Below are positions 1 to 16,093 of a stretch of DNA of 64,000 bases, one piece after another; within the stretch, counting starts at the first letter, position 1; each line of letters starts with the position of its first letter. Position numbers and translations under genes: made by a program. The notes under the pieces were generated by a model, which was given only the letters and a program-made list of their open reading frames with translations, was not told the origin of the DNA and made no database searches. The stretch is from assembly GCF_910591885.1 (NCBI RefSeq), contig NW_025963562.1, positions 1,302,001-1,366,000 on the forward strand. Direction: 5' to 3'. Source of the stretch: Bombus terrestris. Its lineage: Eukaryota; Arthropoda; Insecta; Hymenoptera; Apidae.

Positions 1-3000
1 AACTTTATACCTTATAACCTAACAGTATATGACGTTATAACTTATAACGTAATAGTATATAACGTTATACGTAATAACGTAATAGTATATAACGTTATAC
101 GTCATATAGAGGTGCAATATAACGTTATAGGTCTTATAGTGATGGAATATAACGTTATACATTATAACGTAATAGTATATAACGTTATACGTCATAACGT
201 AATAGTATATGACGTTATACGTCATAACGTAATAGTACATAACGTTATACGTCATATAGTAATGCAATATAACGTTAAACGTTATAACGTAATAGTATAA
301 AACATCGTACGTCATATAGTGATGCGATATAACGTTATACCATATAACCTAATAGTATATAACGACATAACGTAATAGAATATAACGTTATAGGTTATAA
401 CGTAATAGTATATAACGTTATACGTCATATTGTGATGCAATATATCGTTATACGTCCAACAGATATGCAATAAAACGTTATACCTTATAACCTAACAGTA
501 TATGACGTTATACGTCATAACGTAATAGTATATGACGTTATACGTCATAACGTAATAGTATATAACGTTATACATCATATAGTAATGCAATATAACGTTA
601 AACGCTATAACGTAATAGTATAAAACATCGTACGTCATATAGTGATGCGATATAACGTTATACCATATAACCTAATAGTATATAACGACATAACGTAATA
701 GAATATAACGTTATAGGTTATAACGTAATAGTATATAACGTTATACGTCATATAGTGATGCAATATATCGTTATACGTCATATAGTGAGGAGATTAAACG
801 TTATAGGTCCTATAGTGATGGAATATAACTATATACATTCTAACGTAATAGCATATAACGTTATACGTCATATTGTGATGCAATATATCGTTATACGTCC
901 TATAGATATGCAATACAACGTTATACCTTATAACCTAACAGTATATGACGTTATACATTATAACGTAATAGTATATAACGATATACGTCATAACGTAATA
1001 GTATATAACGTTATACGTTATAACGTAATAGTATATAACGTTATACGTTATAACGTAATAGTATATAACGTTATACGTCAAATAGTGATGCAATATATCG
1101 TTATACGTCATATAGTGATGCAATATAACGTTATACCTCATATTGTGATGCGATATACCTTTATACGTTATAACATAATTGTACATAACGTGATACGTCA
1201 TAACGCAATAGTATATAACGTTATACGTCATATAGTGAAGCAATATATCGTTATACGACCGAAAGAGAGGCAATAAAACGTTATACGTCATATAGTGATG
1301 CGATATAACGTTATACGTAATAACGTAATAGTATATAACCTTATACGCAATATTGTGATGCAATATATCCTTATACGGCCTATATTTATGCAATACAACG
1401 TTATACCTTATAACCTAACAGTATATGACGTTATACCTTATAACGTAATAGTATATAACGTTATACCTCATAACGTAATAGTATATGACGTTATACGTCA
1501 TATAGTGGTGCAATATAGCGTTACAGGTCCTATAGTGATGGAATATAACGTTATACTTTATAACGTAATAGTTTATATCTTTATACGCCATATAGTGTTG
1601 CAATATGTCGTTATACGTTCAATAGAGATGCAATATAACGATATACGCCATATAGTGATGGAATATAACGTTATACATTATAACGTAATAGTTTATAACT
1701 TTATACGCCATATAGTGATGCAATATATCGTTATACGTCATATAGAGATGCAATAGAACGATATACGCCACATAGTGATGGAATATAACGTTATACATTA
1801 TAACGTAATAGCTTATAAGTTTATACGCCATATAGTGATGCAATATATCGTTATACGTCCTATAGTCATGCAATACAACGTTATACCTTATAACCTAACA
1901 GTATATGACGTTATACCTTATAACGTAATAGTATATAACGTTATACGTAATAACGTAATAGTATATAACGTTATACGTCATATAGAGGTGCAATATAACG
2001 TTATAGGTCTTATAGTGATGGAATATAACGTTATACATTATAACGTAATAGTATATAACGTTATACGTCATAACGTAATAGTATATGACGTTATACGTCA
2101 TAACGTAATAGTATATAACGTTATACATCATATTGTAATGCAGTATAACGTTAAACGTTATAACGTAATAGTATAAAACATCGTACGTCATATAGTGATG
2201 CGATATAACGTTATACCATATAACCTAATAGTATATAACGACATAACGTAATAGTATATAACGTTATACGTTATAACGTAATAGTATATAACGTTATACG
2301 TCATATAGTGATGCAATATATCGTTTTACGACCGAAAGAGAGGCAATAAAACGTTATACGTCATATAGTGATGCGATATAACGTTATACGTAATAACGTA
2401 ATAGTATATGACCTTATACGCAATATTGTGATGCAATATATCGTTATACGGCCTATAGTTATGCAATACAACGTTATACCTTATAACCTTACAGTACATG
2501 ACGTTATACCTTATAACGTAATAGTATACAACGTTATACGTCATAACGTAATTGTATATAACGTTATACGTAATAACGTAATAGTGTATAACGTTATACG
2601 CCATATTGTGATGCAATATATCGTTATTAGTCCTATAGATATGCAATACAACGTTATACCTTATAACCTAACAGTATATGACGTTATACCTTATAACGTA
2701 ATAGTATATAACGTTATACGTCATAACGTAATAGTATATAACGTTATACGTCACATAGTGATGCAATATATCGTTATACGTCATATAGTGATGCAATATA
2801 ATGTTATACCTCATATTGTGATGCGATATAATTTTATACGTTATAACGTAATAGTATGTAACGTTATACGTAATAACGTAATAGTGTATAACGTTATACG
2901 TCATATAGAGATGCAATGTAACGTTAAACGTTATAACGTAATAGTATAAAACATCGTACGTCATATAGTGATGCGATATAACGTTATATGTAATAACGTA

Positions 3001-6000
3001 ATGGTATATAACGCTATACGTCATATAGTGGTGCACTATAACGTTATAGGTCCTACAGTGATGGAATATAACGTTATACATTATAACGTAATAGTTTATA
3101 ACGTTATACGCCATATAGTGATGCAATATATCGTTATACGTCCTATAGATATGCAATACAACGTTATGCCTTATGACCTAATAGTATATGACGTTATACC
3201 TTATAATGTAATAGTATATAACGTTATACGTCATATAGTGGTGCAATATAAAGTTATAGGTCTTATAGTGACGGCATATAACGTTATACATTATAACGTA
3301 ATAGTATATAACGTTTTACGTCATAACGTAATAGTATATGACTTTATACGTCATAACTTAATAGTATATAACGTTATACGTCATATAGTGGTGCAATATA
3401 ACGTTATAGGTCTTATAGTGATGGAATATAACGTTATACATTATAACGAAATAGTATATAAAGTTATACGTCATAACGTAATAGTATATAACGTTATAGG
3501 TCATATAGTGTTGAAATATAACGCTATAGGTCTCACAGTGATGGAAAATAACGTTATACATTATAACGTAATAGTATATAACGTTATACGTCATATAGTG
3601 GTGCAATATAACGTTATAGGTCCTATAGTGATGGAATATAACGTTATACATTATAACGTAATAGTATATAACGTTATACATCATAACGTAATAGTATATA
3701 ACGTTATACGTCATATAGTGGTGCAATATAACGTTATAGGTCCTATAGTGATGGAATATAACGTTATACATTATAACGTAATAGTATGCAACGTTATACG
3801 TAATAACGTAATAGTATATAACGTTATACGTCATATAGAGATGCAATGTAACGTTAAACGTTATAACGTAATAGTATAAAACATCGTACGTCATATAGTG
3901 ATGCGATATAACGTTATATGTAATGACGTAATGGTATATAACGCTATACGTCATATAGTGGTGCACTATAACGTTATAGGTCCTACAGTGATGGAATATA
4001 ACGTTATACATTATAACGTAATAGTTTATAACGTTATACGCCATATAGTGATGCAATATATCGTTATACGTCCTACAGATATGCAATACAACGTTATGCC
4101 TTATAACCTAATAGTATATGACGTTATACCTTATAATGTAATAGTATATAACGTTATACGTCATATAGTGGTGCAATATAAAGTTATAGGTCTTATAGTG
4201 ACGGCATATAACGTTATACATTATAACGTAATAGTATATAACGTTTTACGTCATAACGTAATAGTATATGACTTTATACGTCATAACTTAATAGTATATA
4301 ACGTTATACGTCATATAGTGGTGCAATATAACGTTATAGGTCTTATAGTGATGGAATATAACGTTATACATTATAACGAAATAGTATATAAAGTTATACG
4401 TCATAACGTAATAGTATATAACGTTATAGGTCATATAGTGGTGCAATATAACGCTATAGGTCTCATAGTGATGGAATATAACGTTATATATTATAACGTA
4501 ATAGTATATAACGTTATACGTCATATAGTGGTGCAATATAACGTTATAGGTCCTATAGTGATGGAATATAACGTTATACATTATAACCTAATAGTATAGA
4601 ACGTTATACGTCATAACGTAATAGTATATAACGTTATACGTCATATTGTGGTGCAATATAACGTTATAGGCCTTATAGTGATGGCATATAACGTTATACA
4701 TTATAACGTAATAGTATATAACGTTATACGTCATAACGTAATAGTATATAACGTTATACGTCATAACGTAATAGTATATAACGTTATACGTCATATAGTG
4801 GTGCAATATAACATTATAGGTCTTATAGTGATGGCATATAACGTTATACATTATAACGTAATAGTATATAACGTTTTACGTCATAACGTAATAGTATATA
4901 ACGTTATACGTCATAACTTAATAGTATATAACGTTATACGTCATATAGTGTTGCAATATAACGTTAGAGGTCTTATAGTGATGGAATGTAACGTTATACA
5001 TTATAACGTAATAGTATATAACGTTATACGTCATAACGTAATAGTACATAACGCTATACGTCATAACGTAATAGTATATAACGTTATAGTACATATAGTG
5101 GTGCAATATAACGTTATAGGTCTCATAGTGATGGAAAATAACGTTATACATTATAACGTAATAGTATATAACGTTATACGTCATATAGTGGTGCAATATA
5201 ACGTTATAGGTCTTATAGTGACGGCATATAACGTTATACATTATAACGTAATAGTATATAACGTTATACATCATAACGTCATAGTATACAACGTTATACG
5301 TCATAACGTAATAGTATATAACGTTATGCATCATATAGTAATGCAATATAACGCTAAACGTTATAACGTAATAGTATAAAACATCGTACGTCATATAGTG
5401 TTGCGATATAACGTTATACGTAATAACGTAATAGTATATAACGTTTTACGTCATAACGTAATAGTATATAACGTTATACGTTATAACGTAATAGTATATA
5501 ACGTTATACGTCATATAGTGATGCAATATATCGTTATACGTCCTACAGATATGCAATACAACGTTATACCTTATAACCTAATAGTATATGACGTTATACC
5601 TTATAATGTAATAGGATATAACGTTATACGTCAAAACGTAATAGCATATAACGTTATACGTCAAATAGAGATGCAATGTAACGTTAAACGTTATAACGTA
5701 ATAGTATAAAACATCGTACGTCATATAGTGATGCGATATAACGTTATATGTAATGACGTAATGGTATATAACGCTATACGTCATATAGTGGGGCACTATA
5801 ACGTTATAGGTCCTACAGTGATGGAATATAACGTTATACATTATAACGTAATAGTTTATAACGTTATACGCCATATAGTGATGCAATATATCGTTATACG
5901 TCCTACAGATATGCAATACAACGTTATGCCTTATAACCTAATAGTATATGACGTTATACCTTATAATGTAATAGTATATAACGTTATACGTCATATAGTG

Positions 6001-6999
6001 ATGCAATATATCGTTATACGTCATATAGTGATGCGATATAACGTTATAGGTCCTATAGTGATGGAATATAACGTTATTCATTATAACGTAATAGTTTATA
6101 AGTTTATACGCCATATAGTGATGCAATATATCGTTATACGTCCTATAGTGATGCAATATATCGTTATACGTCGTATAGTCATGCAATACAACGTTATACC
6201 TTATAACCTAATAGTATATGACGTTATACCTTATAACGTAATAGTATATAACGTTATACGTAATAACGTAATAGTATATAACGTTATACATCATATAGTA
6301 ATGCAATATAACGTTAAACGTTATAACGTAATAGTATATAACGTTATACGTCATATAGTGATGCAATATATCGTTATACGTCATATAGTGAGGAGATTAA
6401 ACGTTATAGGTCCTATAGTGATGGAATATAACTATATACATTCTAACGTAATAGCATATAACGTTATACGTCATATTGTGATGCAATATATCGTTATACG
6501 TCCTATAGATATGCAATACAACGTTATACCTTATAACCTAACAGTATATGACGTTATACATTATAACGTAATAGTATATAACGTTATACCTCAGAACGTA
6601 ATAGTATATGACGTTATACGTCATATAGTGGTGCAATATAGCGTTACAGGTCCTATAGTGATGGAATATAACGTTATACTTTATAACGTAATAGTTTATA
6701 ACTTTATACGCCATATAGTGTTGCAATATATCGTTATACGTTCAATAGAGATGCAATATAACGATATACGCCATATAGTGATGGAATATAACGTTATACA
6801 TTATAACGTAATAGTTTATAACTTTATACGCCATATAGTGATGCAATATATCGTTATACGTCATATAGAGATGCAATATAACGATATACGCCATATAGTG
6901 ATGGAATATAACGTTATACATTATAACGTAATAGTTTATAAGTTTATACGCCATATAGTGATGCAATATATCGTTATACGTCCTATAGTTATGCAATAC
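1..6999. repeat. 7.0-kb HOR unit U, copy 1 (complete, type a)
   Basis: Base 1 aligns with base 7000 (both AACTTTATAC) and with base 58,665, giving a unit of 6,999 bp. That equals 234 monomers (7,020 bp) minus three 7-bp deletions at about 361, 684 and 2237. Landmarks: J at 295, 618, 2171, 2944, 3874, 5374, 5704; K at 1258 and 2331; G at 784 and 6387. It carries two 120-bp tetramer arrays (1531-1890 and 6654-7013) and a 930-bp internal duplication (2944 onward and 3874 onward). The part around 6340-6590 resembles 740-970, so the unit also has a longer internal duplication. It shares private variants with U3 rather than U2. Confidence 0.93.
2944..4590. repeat. 930-bp tandem duplication inside U
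   Basis: The stretch after J at 2944 recurs after J at 3874, 31 monomers on, and is followable for about 700 bp. The copies differ at a few sites, for example GTGTTGAAATATAACG versus GTGGTGCAATATAACG near 3508/4438. The same pair occurs at 9943/10873, 54609/55539 and 61608/62538. The U tail at 31,965 carries only the second copy. Confidence 0.85.
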
Positions 7000-9900
7000 A
7001 ACTTTATACCTTATAACCTAACAGTATATGACGTTATAACTTATAACGTAATAGTATATAACGTTATACGTAATAACGTAATAGTATATAACGTTATACG
7101 TCATATAGAGGTGCAATATAACGTTATAGGTCTTATAGTGATGGAATATAACGTTATACATTATAACGTAATAGTATATAACGTTATACGTCATAACGTA
7201 ATAGTATATGACGTTATACGTCATAACGTAATAGTACATAACGTTATACGTCATATAGTAATGCAATATAACGTTAAACGTTATAACGTAATAGTATAAA
7301 ACATCGTACGTCATATAGTGATGCGATATAACGTTATACCATATAACCTAATAGTATATAACGACATAACGTAATAGAATATAACGTTGTAGGTTATAAC
7401 GTAATAGTATATAACGTTATACGTCATATTGTGATGCAATATATCGTTATACGTCCAATAGATATGCAATAAAACGTTATACCTTATAACCTAACAGTAT
7501 ATGACGTTATACGTCATAACGTAATAGTATATGACGTTATACGTCATAACGTAATAGTATATAACGTTATACATCATATAGTAATGCAATATAACGTTAA
7601 ACGCTATAACGTAATAGTATAAAACATCGTACGTCATATAGTGATGCGATATAACGTTATACCATATAACCTAATAGTATATAACGACATAACGTAATAG
7701 AATATAACGTTATAGGTTATAACGTAATAGTATATAACGTTATACGTCATATAGTGATGCAATATATCGTTATACGTCATATAGTGAGGAGATTAAACGT
7801 TATAGGTCCTATAGTGATGGAATATAACTATATACATTCTAACGTAATAGCATATAACGTTATACGTCATATTGTGATGCAATATATCGTTATACGTCCT
7901 ATAGATATGCAATACAACGTTATACCTTATAACCTAACAGTATATGACGTTATACATTATAACGTAATAGTATATAACGATATACGTCATAACGTAATAG
8001 TATATAACGTTATACGTTATAACGTAATAGTATATAACGTTATACGTTATAACGTAATAGTATATAACGTTATACGTCATATAGTGATGCAATATATCGT
8101 TATACGTCATATAGTGATGCAATATAACGTTATACCTCATATTGTGATGCGATATACCTTTATACGTTATAACATAATTGTACATAACGTGATACGTCAT
8201 AACGCAATAGTATATAACGTTATACGTCATATAGTGAAGCAATATATCGTTATACGACCGAAAGAGAGGCAATAAAACGTTATACGTCATATAGTGATGC
8301 GATATAACGTTATACGTAATAACGTAATAGTATATAACCTTATACGCAATATTGTGATGCAATATATCGTTATACGGCCTATATTTATGCAATACAACGT
8401 TATACCTTATAACCTAACAGTATATGACGTTATACCTTATAACGTAATAGTATATAACGTTATACCTCATAACGTAATAGTATATGACGTTATACGTCAT
8501 ATAGTGGTGCAATATAGCGTTACAGGTCCTATAGTGATGGAATATAACGTTATACTTTATAACGTAATAGTTTATATCTTTATACGCCATATAGTGTTGC
8601 AATATGTCGTTATACGTTCAATAGAGATGCAATATAACGATATACGCCATATAGTGATGGAATATAACGTTATACATTATAACGTAATAGTTTATAACTT
8701 TATACGCCATATAGTGATGCAATATATCGTTATACGTCATATAGAGATGCAATAGAACGATATACGCCACATAGTGATGGAATATAACGTTATACATTAT
8801 AACGTAATAGCTTATAAGTTTATACGCCATATAGTGATGCAATATATCGTTATACGTCCTATAGTTATGCAATACAACGTTATACCTTATAACCTAACAG
8901 TATATGACGTTATACCTTATAACGTAATAGTATATAACGTTATACGTAATAACGTAATAGTATATAACGTTATACGTCATATAGAGGTGCAATATAACGT
9001 TATAGGTCTTATAGTGATGGAATATAACGTTATACATTATAACGTAATAGTATATAACGTTATACGTCATAACGTAATAGTATATGACGTTATACGTCAT
9101 AACGTAATAGTATATAACGTTATACATCATATAGTAATGCAGTATAACGTTAAACGTTATAACGTAATAGTATAAAACATCGTACGTCATATAGTGATGC
9201 GATATAACGTTATACCATATAACCTAATAGTATATAACGACATAACGTAATAGTATATAACGTTATACGTTATAACGTAATAGTATATAACGTTATACGT
9301 CATATAGTGATGCAATATATCGTTTTACGACCGAAAGAGAGGCAATAAAACGTTATACGTCATATAGTGATGCGATATAACGTTATACGTAATAACGTAA
9401 TAGTATATGACCTTATACGCAATATTGTGATGCAATATATCGTTATACGGCCTATAGTTATGCAATACAACGTTATACCTTATAACCTTACAGTACATGA
9501 CGTTATACCTTATAACGTAATAGTATACAACGTTATACGTCATAACGTAATTGTATATAACGTTATACGTAATAACGTAATAGTGTATAACGTTATACGC
9601 CATATTGTGATGCAATATATCGTTATTAGTCCTATAGATATGCAATACAACGTTATACCTTATAACCTAACAGTATATGACGTTATACCTTATAACGTAA
9701 TAGTATATAACGTTATACGTCATAACGTAATAGTATATAACGTTATACGTCACATAGTGATGCAATATATCGTTATACGTCATATAGTGATGCAATATAA
9801 TGTTATACCTCATATTGTGATGCGATATAATTTTATACGTTATAACGTAATAGTATGTAACGTTATACGTAATAACGTAATAGTATATAACGTTATACGT

Positions 9901-12415
9901 CATATAGAGATGCAATGTAACGTTAAACGTTATAACGTAATAGTATAAAACATCGTACGTCATATAGTGATGCGATATAACGTTATATGTAATAACGTAA
10001 TGGTATATAACGCTATACGTCATATAGTGGTGCACTATAACGTTATAGGTCCTACAGTGATGGAATATAACGTTATACATTATAACGTAATAGTTTATAA
10101 CGTTATACGCCATATAGTGATGCAATATATCGTTATACGTCCTATAGATATGCAATACAACGTTATGCCTTATGACCTAATAGTATATGACGTTATACCT
10201 TATAATGTAATAGTATATAACGTTATACGTCATATAGTGGTGCAATATAATGTTATAGGTCTTATAGTGACGGCATATAACGTTATACATTATAACGTAA
10301 TAGTATATAACGTTTTACGTCATAACGTAATAGTATATGACTTTATACGTCATAACTTAATAGTATATAACGTTATACGTCATATAGTGGTGCAATATAA
10401 CGTTATAGGTCTTATAGTGATGGAATATAACGTTATACATTATAACGAAATAGTATATAAAGTTATACGTCATAACGTAATAGTATATAACGTTATAGGT
10501 CATATAGTGTTGAAATATAACGCTATAGGTCTCACAGTGATGGAAAATAACGTTATACATTATAACGTAATAGTATATAACGTTATACGTCATATAGTGG
10601 TGCAATATAACGTTATAGGTCCTATAGTGATGGAATATAACGTTATACATTATAACGTAATAGTATATAACGTTATACATCATAACGTAATAGTATATAA
10701 CGTTATACGTCATATAGTGGTGCAATATAACGTTATAGGTCCTATAGTGATGGAATATAACGTTATACATTATAACGTAATAGTATGTAACGTTATACGT
10801 AATAACGTAATAGTATATAACGTTATACGTCATATAGAGGTGCAATGTAACGTTAAACGTTATAACGTAATAGTATAAAACATCGTACGTCATATAGTGA
10901 TGCGATATAACGTTATATGTAATGACGTAATGGTATATAACGCTATACGTCATATAGTGGTGCACTATAACGTTATAGGTCCTACAGTGATGGAATATAA
11001 CGTTATACATTATAACGTAATAGTTTATAACGTTATACGCCATATAGTGATGCAATATATCGTTATACGTCCTACAGATATGCAATACAACGTTATGCCT
11101 TATAACCTAATAGTATATGACGTTATACCTTATAATGTAATAGTATATAACGTTATACGTCATATAGTGGTGCAATATAAAGTTATAGGTCTTATAGTGA
11201 CGGCATATAACGTTATACATTATAACGTAATAGTATATAACGTTTTACGTCATAACGTAATAGTATATGACTTTATACGTCATAACTTAATAGTATATAA
11301 CGTTATACGTCATATAGTGGTGCAATATAACGTTATAGGTCTTATAGTGATGGAATATAACGTTATACATTATAACGAAATAGTATATAAAGTTATACGT
11401 CATAACGTAATAGTATATAACGTTATAGGTCATATAGTGGTGCAATATAACGCTATAGGTCTCACAGTGATGGAATATAACGTTATATATTATAACGTAA
11501 TAGTATATAACGTTATACGTCATATAGTGGTGCAATATAACGTTATAGGTCCTATAGTGATGGAATATAACGTTATACATTATAACCTAATAGTATATAA
11601 CGTTATACGTCATATTGTGGTGCAATATACCGTTATAGGCCTTATAGTGATGGAATATAACGTTATACATTATAACGTAATAGTATATAACGTTATACGT
11701 CATAACGTAATAGTATATAACGTTATACGTCATAACGTAATAGTATATAACGTTATACGTCATATAGTGGTGCAATATAACGTTATAGGTCTTATAGTGA
11801 TGGCATATAACGTTATACATTATAACGTAATAGTATATAACGTTTTACGTCATAACGTAATAGTATATAACGTTATACGTCATAACTTAATAGTATATAA
11901 CGTTATACGTCATATAGTGTTGCAATATAACGTTAGAGGTCTTATAGTGATGGAATGTAACGTTATACATTATAACGTAATAGTATATAACGTTATACGT
12001 CATAACGTAATAGTACATAACGCTATACGTCATAACGTAATAGTATATAACGTTATAGTACATATAGTGGTGCAATATAACGTTATAGGTCTCATAGTGA
12101 TGGAAAATAACGTTATACATTATAACGTAATAGTATATAACGTTATACGTCATATAGTGGTGCAATATAACGTTATAGGTCTTATAGTGACGGCATATAA
12201 CGTTATACATTATAACGTAATAGTATATAACGTTATACATCATAACGTCATAGTATACAACGTTATACGACATAACGTAATAGTATATAACGTTATGCAT
12301 CATATAGTAATGCAATATAACGCTAAACGTTATAACGTAATAGTATAAAACATCGTACGTCATATAGTGTTGCGATATAACGTTTTACGTAATAACGTAA
12401 TAGTATATAACGTTT
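7000..12415. repeat. 7.0-kb HOR unit U, copy 2 (3'-truncated, type b)
   Basis: This segment follows U1 at an offset of 6,999 bp (J at 7294, 7617, 9170, 9943, 10873; K at 8257, 9330; G at 7783). Near 11,590 to 11,620 one monomer present in U1, U3 and U4 is missing, so the offset becomes 6,969 and the last J falls at 12,343. Similarity to U1 stops between 12,416 and 12,510: U1 continues with a TCCTACAGATATGC monomer at ~5541, while this copy enters a K box at 12,510 and becomes B. About 1.5 kb of the unit is therefore absent. Confidence 0.92.
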
Positions 12416-12510
12416 TACGTCATAACGTAATAGTATATAACGTTATACGTTATAACGTAATAGTATATAACGTTATACGTCATATAGTGATGCAATATAT
12501 CGTTATACGA
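12416..12510. other. U-to-B junction, in register
   Basis: The last base that separates U from the B-type parent is the T of TTTTACGTC at ~12,415 (B has TTATACGTC). The first B-specific bases are those of the K box at 12,510. The ~95 bp between are identical in both parents, so the exchange lies anywhere inside. Monomer phase is kept, as expected for homologous unequal exchange rather than end joining. The same junction recurs at about 33,478-33,572, so it predates the 21-kb duplication. Confidence 0.8.
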
Positions 12511-13482
12511 CCGAAAGAGAGGCAATAAAACGTTATACGTCATATAGTGATGCGATATAACGTTATACGTAATAACGTAATAGTATATGACCTGATACGG
12601 AATATTGTGATGCAATATATCGTTATACGGCCTATAGTTATGCAATACAACGTTATAGCTTATAACCTTACAGTACATGACGTTATACCTTATAACGTAA
12701 TAGTATACAACGTTATACGTCATAACGTAATTGTATATAACGTTATACGTTATAACGTAATAGTATATAACGTTATACGTCATATAGTGGTGCAATATAT
12801 CGTTATACGTCATATAATGATTCGATATAATGTTATACAATATAACCTAATAATATGTAACGTTATACGACATAACGTAATAGAATATAACGTTATAGGT
12901 TATAACGTAATAGTATATAACGTTATACCTCATATTGTGATGCGATATAACTTTATACGTTATAACATAATTGTATACAACGTGATACGTCATAACGTAA
13001 TAGTATATAACGTTATACGTCATATAGTGATGCAATATATCGCTATACGACAGAAAGAGAGGCAATAAAACGTTATACGTCATATAGTGATGCGATATAA
13101 CGTTATACGTAATAACGTAATAGTGTATAACGTTATACGCCATATTGTGATGCAATATATCGTTATTAGTCCTATAGATATGCAATACAACGTTATACCT
13201 TATAACCTAACAGTATATGACGTTATACCTTATAACGTAATAGTATATAACGTTATACGTCATAACGTAATAGTATATAACGTTATACGTCACATAGTGA
13301 TGCAATATATCGTTATACGTCATATAGTGATGCAATATAATGTTATACTTCATATTGTGATGCGATATAATTTTATACGTTATAACGTAATAGTATGTAA
13401 CGTTATACGTCATAACGTAATAGTATATAACGTTATACGTCATATAGAGGTGCAATGTAACGTTAAACGTTATAACGTAATA

Positions 13483-14880
13483 GTATAAAACATCGTACGT
13501 CATATAGTGATGCGATATAACGTTATATGTAATGACGTAATGGTATATAACGCTATACGTCATATAGTGGTGCACTATAACGTTATAGGTCCTACAGTGA
13601 TGGAATATAACGTTATACATTATAACGTAATAGTATATAACGTTATACGCCATATAGTGATGCAATATGCCGTTATACGTCCTATAGATATGCAATACAA
13701 CGTTATACCTTGTAACCTAATAGTATATGACGTTATACCTTATAATGTAATAGTATATAACGTTATACGTCATATAGTGATGCAATATATCGTTATGCGT
13801 CATATAGTGATGCGATATAACGTTATAGGTCCTATAGTGATGGAATATAACGTTATAGTATAAAAGGTAATAATACATAACGTTATACGTCATAACGTAA
13901 TAGTATATAACGTTATACGTCATGTAGTGGTGCAATATACCGTTATAGGCCTTATAGTGATGGAATATAACGTTATACATTATAACGTAATAGTATATAA
14001 CGTTATACGTCATAACGTAATAGTACATAACGTTATACGTCATAACGTAATAGTATATAACGTTATACGTCATAACGTAATAGTATATAACGTTATACGT
14101 CACATAGTGATGCAATATATCGTTATACGTCATATAGTGATGCAATATAATGTTATACTTCATATTGTGATGCGATATAATTTTATAGGTTATAACGTAA
14201 TAGTATGTAACGTTATACGTAATAACGTAATAGTATATAACGTTATACGTCATATAGAGATGCAATGTAACGTTAAACGTTATAACGTAATTGTATAAAA
14301 CATCGTACGTCATATAGTGATGCGATATAACGTTATATGTAATGACGTAATGGTATATAACGCTATACGTCATATAGTGGTGCACTATAACGTTATAGGT
14401 CCTACAGTGATGGAATATAACGTTATACATTATAACGTAATAGTATATAACGTTATACGCCATATAGTGATGCAATATGTCGTTATACGTCCTATATTTA
14501 TGCAATACAACGTAATACCTTCTAACCTTATAGTATATAACGTTATACCTTATAATGTAATAGTATATAACGTTATACGTCATATAGTGATGCAATATAT
14601 CGTTATGCGTCATATAGTGATGCGATATAACGTTATCGGTCCTATAGTGATGGAATATAACGTTATAGTATAAAAGGTAATAATACATAACGTTATACGT
14701 CATAACGTAATAGTATATAACGTTATACGTCATGTAGTGGTGCAATATACCGTTATAGGCCTTATAGTGATGGAATATAACGTTATACATTATAACGTAA
14801 TAGTATATAACGCTATACGTCATAACGTAATAGTACATAACATTATACGTCATAACGTAATCGTATATAACGTTATACGT
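13483..14880. repeat. 810-bp tandem modules (J-R modules), B1a
   Basis: J boxes at 13,483 and 14,293 start two copies of an 810-bp (27-monomer) module. In each, R lies exactly 375 bp after J (13,858 and 14,668). The second copy is followable to about 14,880, where a monomer run with CATGTAGTGG replaces it. A third R at 15,328 belongs to a J-less partial copy. Confidence 0.85.
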
Positions 14881-16093
14881 CATGTAGTGGTGCAATATAA
14901 CGTTATAGGCCTTATAGTGATGGAATATAACGTTATACATTATAACGTAATAGTATATAACGTTATACGTCATAACGTAATAGTACATAACGTTATACGT
15001 CATAACGTAATAGTATATAACGATATACGTCATATAGTGGTGCAATATAACGTTATAGGTCCTACAGTGATGGAATATAACGTTATACATTATAACGTAA
15101 TAGTATATAACGTTATACGCCATATAGTGATGCAATATGTCGTTATACGTCCTATAGTTATGCAATACAACGTTATACCTTGTAACCTTATAGTATATGA
15201 CGTTATACCTTATAATGTAATAGTATATAACGTTATACGTCATATAGTGATGCAATATATCGTTATGCGTCATATAGTGATGCGATATAACGTTATAGGT
15301 CCTATAGTGATGGAATATAACGTTATAGTATAAAAGGTAATAATACATAACGTTATACGTCATAACGTAATAGTATATAACGTTATACGTCATGTAGTGG
15401 TGCAATATACCGTTATAGGCCTTATAGTGATGGAATATAACGTTATACATTATAACGTAATAGTATATAACGCTATACGTCATAACGTAATAGTACATAA
15501 CGTTATACGTCATAACGTAATCGTATATAACGTTATACGTCATGTAGTGGTGCAATATAAAGTTATAGGCCTTATAGTGATGGAATATAACGTTATACGT
15601 CATAACGTAATAGTACATAACGTTATACGTCATAACGTAATAGTATATAACGTTATACGTCATGTAGTGGTGCAATATAACGTTATAGGCCTTATAGTGA
15701 TGGAATATAACGTTATACATTATAACGTAATAGTATATAACGTTATACGTCATAACGTAATAGTACATAACGTTATACGTCATAACGTAATAGTAAATAA
15801 CGTTATACGTCATATAGTGGTGCAATATAACGTTTTAGGTCTCATAGTGATGGAATATAACGTTATACATTATAACGTAATAGTATATAACGATATACGT
15901 CATATCGTAATAGTATATAACGTTATACGTAATAACGTAATAGTATGTAACGTTATACGTCATATAGTGGTTGCAATATAACGTTATAGGTCCTATAGTG
16001 ATGGAATATAACGTTATACATTATAACGTAATAGTATATAACGTTATGCATCATATAGTAATGCAACATAACGCTAAACGTTATAACGTAATA

